Source of the DNA: Acidimicrobiaceae bacterium
GTDB taxonomy: Bacteria > Actinomycetota > Acidimicrobiia > Acidimicrobiales > MedAcidi-G1
Assembly (NCBI GenBank): GCA_003541675.1
Contig: DPMC01000086.1
Span: forward strand, 514-8,024
DNA: 7,511 bases
Reading direction: 5' to 3'
The notes under the pieces were generated by a model that saw nothing but the letters and a program-made list of their open reading frames with translations, was not told the DNA's origin and made no database searches. Numbering within the stretch: position 1 is the stretch's first letter; each line of letters starts with the position of its first letter. Shown here piece by piece: positions 4,969 through 7,511 of the stretch. The translations under genes were made by a program, and so were the position numbers.

Positions 4969-6591
4969 TCAGTCGACCGTCACGTCGGCGAAGCGATCCC
5001 GCAGGGTCTTCTTGGAGAACTTTCCGACCGAGGTCTTGGGCACCTCATCGATGAACTCCACGCGGTCGGGCATCCACCACTTCACGACCCGCCCGTCCAG
5101 CCAGGCCAGCACGTCGTCGGCCGAGAGGTCGGCCCCCCCGACGGTCACTACGCAGGCCATGGCCCGCTCGCCCCACTTGGCTGACGTCACCCCGATGACG
5201 GCGGCCTCGGCCACTTCGGGATGGGCCATGATCTCGTTTTCCAGCTCGACCGAACTGATCCACTCGCCGCCTGACTTGATGAGGTCCTTAGTGCGGTCCA
5301 CGAGCCGGATGTAACCCTCGGCGTCGGCGGTGGCCACGTCGCCCGTCTTGAGCCAACCGTCATCGGTGAACGACTCCGGTGAGCGCTCGTCGTCGTAGTA
5401 GCTGCCTGCCACCCACGGTCCCCTGACCTGCAGCTCGCCGCTCGTCTGGCCGTCCCACGGCAGCTCCTCGCCGGTCTCGGGTTCAGCGATGCGAAAGTCC
5501 ACGCCGGCGGAGACCAGGCCGATTGCGGTGCGAAGGTCGGCCTTGGCGTCATCGTCGAGGTGGTCGAGCGTCGACTTGATGTTGCAGGTGGACGCGAGAG
5601 GACTGGTCTCAGTCATACCCCACGCCTGGAGGATGGGAAGGCCGGTGGTTTCCCGGAAGCCTTCCGAGAGTGACTTCGAGACAGCAGATCCGCCACAGAT
5701 GACGGACCGCAACGACGAGGTCTCTCGGCCAGCCAGTTCAGGCAGCACGCCCATCCAGATGGTGGGGACACCTGCAGCCATGGTCACCGATTCGCTTTCG
5801 ATGAGGCCGGCTAGCGCTCCGGGGGACAGGTCGGCCCCCGGCATGACCAAGGTGGCGCCGGTAGCCACGCCGGCATGGGCCAGTCCCCAGGCGTTGGCAT
5901 GGAACATCGGAACTACCGGCAGGATCACGTCCCGTTCGCAGGCGCCGAGGGTGTCGGCCATCATCGTCCCGAAGGTGTGGAGCACCATCGACCGGTGGGA
6001 ATAGACGACCCCCTTGGGGTTTCCCGTAGTGCCCGATGTGTACATCATCGACCCGGCGCGACCTTCGGGCACCGGCGCCCAGTCGACCGGCGAGGTAGCG
6101 GCCAAAAGGTCCTCGTAGTCGTGGACCTCCGGAGCGATCGCATCAGGATCGGGAGCCGGAGCGCCGTCGTCCATGAGCACCACGTGGCGGACCGTTTCAA
6201 AGGTCTCCATGAGCGGCCAGATCAGGCCAGCCACCGAGTGGTCGAGAAATATGACCTCGTCGGCGGCGTGGTTGACGATGTAGGTGAGCTGCTCGGGGAA
6301 CAACCGGATGTTCAACGTGTGGGAGACGCGGCCAGTACACGGTGGGGCAAAGTAGAGCTCAAGGTGACGTGACGTATTCCAGGCGAAGGTAGCCACCCGG
6401 CCGTCCTCGCTGATGCCCAGGTTGTCGAGCACCCCGCCGAGGCGGCGGGTCCGTTCACCCCACTCGCCGTAGCTCATCCGCTCAAGGCCGGAGGGGGTGG
6501 CCGTCACCACCTCCTTGTCCGCGAAGAGGCGTGTGGCGCGGTCGAACAGGTGGATCAGGGACAACGGTGTGTCCATCATCAGGCCATCCAT
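4969..6591 (-). CDS. AlkK/FadD-type fatty-acyl-CoA ligase
   Basis: A 540-residue cytoplasmic adenylate-forming enzyme of usual family length. It activates a carboxylic acid, most likely a medium- or long-chain fatty acid, to its CoA thioester through an acyl-AMP. Core motifs are intact: the phosphate loop YTSGTTGNPKGV (184-195), GMTETSP (325-331), the adenosine-ribose aspartate in TGD418, the hinge region VDRTKDLIKSGGEWIS (431-446) and the C-terminal catalytic lysine K524 in PKTSVGKFSKK. The N terminus MDGLMMDTPLSL and the IRLFPEQLTYIVNHA segment (95-109) closely resemble medium-chain ligases of the AlkK type, in my recollection. The start is ATG 6591 with AGGAG nine bases upstream. Flanking genes offer no beta-oxidation partners, so the physiological acid is not settled. 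No terminator with a T-run is seen in the 118-bp gap after its stop. Confidence 0.92.
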   Translation of the reverse strand: MDGLMMDTPLSLIHLFDRATRLFADKEVVTATPSGLERMSYGEWGERTRRLGGVLDNLGISEDGRVATFAWNTSRHLELYFAPPCTGRVSHTLNIRLFPEQLTYIVNHAADEVIFLDHSVAGLIWPLMETFETVRHVVLMDDGAPAPDPDAIAPEVHDYEDLLAATSPVDWAPVPEGRAGSMMYTSGTTGNPKGVVYSHRSMVLHTFGTMMADTLGACERDVILPVVPMFHANAWGLAHAGVATGATLVMPGADLSPGALAGLIESESVTMAAGVPTIWMGVLPELAGRETSSLRSVICGGSAVSKSLSEGFRETTGLPILQAWGMTETSPLASTCNIKSTLDHLDDDAKADLRTAIGLVSAGVDFRIAEPETGEELPWDGQTSGELQVRGPWVAGSYYDDERSPESFTDDGWLKTGDVATADAEGYIRLVDRTKDLIKSGGEWISSVELENEIMAHPEVAEAAVIGVTSAKWGERAMACVVTVGGADLSADDVLAWLDGRVVKWWMPDRVEFIDEVPKTSVGKFSKKTLRDRFADVTVD

Positions 6592-6610
6592 GTCGGAGTG
6601 CTCCTGGGGT

Positions 6611-6622
6611 CGGGAAATCCCG
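6611..6622. promoter_or_regulatory. Inverted repeat in the acyl-CoA ligase leader
   Basis: CGGGAAATCCCG forms CGGGA and TCCCG arms around AA, ending 19 bases before the ligase ATG and just upstream of its AGGAG. It is placed where a repressor could block transcription or a small hairpin could modulate ribosome access. The regulator is unknown and the repeat is short. The rest of the 93-bp gap (6592-6684) holds nothing I can call. Confidence 0.25.
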
Positions 6623-6684
6623 TCGGACGAGATCTCAGTCAGTTGGTTGCGGATCTAGCGGTATGCGGTCTATCTCTCAGCGAC

Positions 6685-7422
6685 TCATCGTTCAGTAGCA
6701 AAGCTGTCGGCAGCGTCTACGAGGGCCACGAGTTCAGCCCGTTCATCATCGGTCAGGCAGGCGAAGTCCGCGGCGTTGGCCTTGTCGGTGGCTGCTTCGA
6801 TGGCATCGACCTGGGCGGCGGGGGTGGCCTCGTGATCGGGGTCCACATCCCGGTAGCCGTGGAGCCTCGCCGTTCCCTCGCCGCTGTTGGCCAGGACCAT
6901 ACCCAACGGTTCGACTCCCACGGAGCGGGAGGCCTCCATATGTCGACAACCCCGGAGTTCACGAACGGTGGCCAGCAGCAGGTAGGCCCTTCCGGCGTCG
7001 TCATCAGGTCGGGTGGCGTCCCTCCAGCCGGCAAACAGGGCGGCTCGGGTGTCGTCGGCCGAGTCGGCTACCTGCTCGAGGAGCTCAGCTAGCCGCGAAG
7101 CACCCGAAAATCCATCGAGATAGGAACGTCCCCGCTCCGCACAGATCGACGCGTAGACGCTGCCCGCCTCGGACTTCGAGAGGTCGCACGGCTCCTCCCA
7201 GCACCGGGTTACCAGGTCCCGGTCAAAGAAGAGCATGTTGTCGACGGCCGTCTCCGTGTCGACTCCGCCCATGACCCCGACCCGCCCCTGTACGTAGCCC
7301 GCCAGACTGGCCGGCAGCCCCATCTCGGTGGAACGAGTGAAGGTGGTCGGATCCAGCATGAACCTTGCCCCGAAACTCCCGATGGGCCCGGCCAGTCGTC
7401 GGGTCGCCGTAAGTGAATCCAT
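6685..7422 (-). CDS. SCO6745-like (SalK-type) helical protein of unknown function
   Basis: A 245-residue, mostly helical soluble protein with no signal peptide or membrane segment. The order ARRLAGPIGSF at the N terminus, then GLPASLAGYVQGRVGVMGGVD (35-55), the F-F-D-x-x-L-V-T-R-C-W block (65-75), W133 and the ATVRELRGCRHM segment (151-162) followed by GVEPLGMVLA (169-178) matches what I recall of the SCO6745/SalK family. There the corresponding segment reads like 'LREHRGDGHVAAL...GLDPLEA'. A C-terminal 'IEAATDKANAADFACL' fits the family's final helices. The family is typical of actinomycetes; no biochemical role is known to me. The start is ATG 7422-7420 with AGGAG ten bases upstream. It precedes the acyl-CoA ligase gene by 93 bp on the same strand. 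An operon with it is possible but not shown. Confidence 0.7.
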   Translation of the reverse strand: MDSLTATRRLAGPIGSFGARFMLDPTTFTRSTEMGLPASLAGYVQGRVGVMGGVDTETAVDNMLFFDRDLVTRCWEEPCDLSKSEAGSVYASICAERGRSYLDGFSGASRLAELLEQVADSADDTRAALFAGWRDATRPDDDAGRAYLLLATVRELRGCRHMEASRSVGVEPLGMVLANSGEGTARLHGYRDVDPDHEATPAAQVDAIEAATDKANAADFACLTDDERAELVALVDAADSFATER

Positions 7423-7511
7423 GGTCGTCAGGCTCCTGGCGGATCTCGTGGAACTCAGGTAGGGCGCGGACGGTAGCAGTCGGTCCGGTTCCGGCTTCAG
7501 CCGAGGGCGGC
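7423..7511. other. Leader and upstream edge, no gene assigned
   Basis: These 89 bases hold the AGGAG ribosome-binding site of the SCO6745-like gene. A minus-strand gene could end here (a TGA at 7499-7497 in one frame), but too few codons remain to recognise anything. No hairpin or clear promoter was found. Confidence 0.4.

Overview
The window is high-GC, gene-dense DNA with GTG as well as ATG starts, 4-base ATGA gene overlaps and an SCO6745-like protein family otherwise familiar from actinomycetes. I infer an actinobacterium, most likely a free-living (perhaps aquatic) member of the Acidimicrobiia. The class is a guess from protein style; no rRNA or tRNA is present to fix it. Seven complete protein genes and one truncated gene fill almost the whole window. 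All but one lie on the minus strand.

Reading in the direction of minus-strand transcription (high to low coordinates): an SCO6745-like helical protein of unknown function (6685-7422); an AlkK/FadD-type fatty-acyl-CoA ligase (4969-6591); a six-helix membrane protein of the Urate_ox_N (PuuD N-terminal) family (4098-4850); then a strong bidirectional terminator (4024-4051) separating it from the only plus-strand gene, a cupredoxin lipoprotein (3562-4002). Only 16 bp upstream of that gene's start, a diacylglycerol kinase/NAD kinase-fold lipid kinase (2508-3545) starts in the opposite direction. It overlaps by ATGA a small SelW/Rdx-family gene (2242-2511). Next come a rubredoxin-less rubrerythrin (1673-2089), a GlpC/HdrD-type iron-sulfur protein with two CCG domains (175-1551), and the first 59 codons of a DUF3501 protein (1-178), which overlaps the iron-sulfur gene by ATGA.

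The main discovery is that the SelW-like gene is a selenoprotein gene hidden by an in-frame TGA. Read through the TGA at 2475-2473, the protein is 89 residues with the redox motif C10-V-P-U13 exactly where Rdx proteins carry CxxC or CxxU. A perfect 6-bp G+C hairpin with a 5-base loop (CGTGA) begins 17 bases after the TGA lies before the loop, as expected for a bacterial SECIS element. A conventional ORF call would begin at GTG 2454, lose the whole redox motif and have no ribosome-binding site.

The lower half of the window (1-2511) therefore looks like a thiol/selenol and peroxide redox neighbourhood: selenoprotein, rubrerythrin (peroxide reduction at a di-iron site), a likely electron-transfer Fe-S protein and DUF3501. 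The upper half is metabolic (fatty-acid activation, possibly purine or other membrane-linked redox). No mobile element, CRISPR array, tRNA or rRNA was seen.
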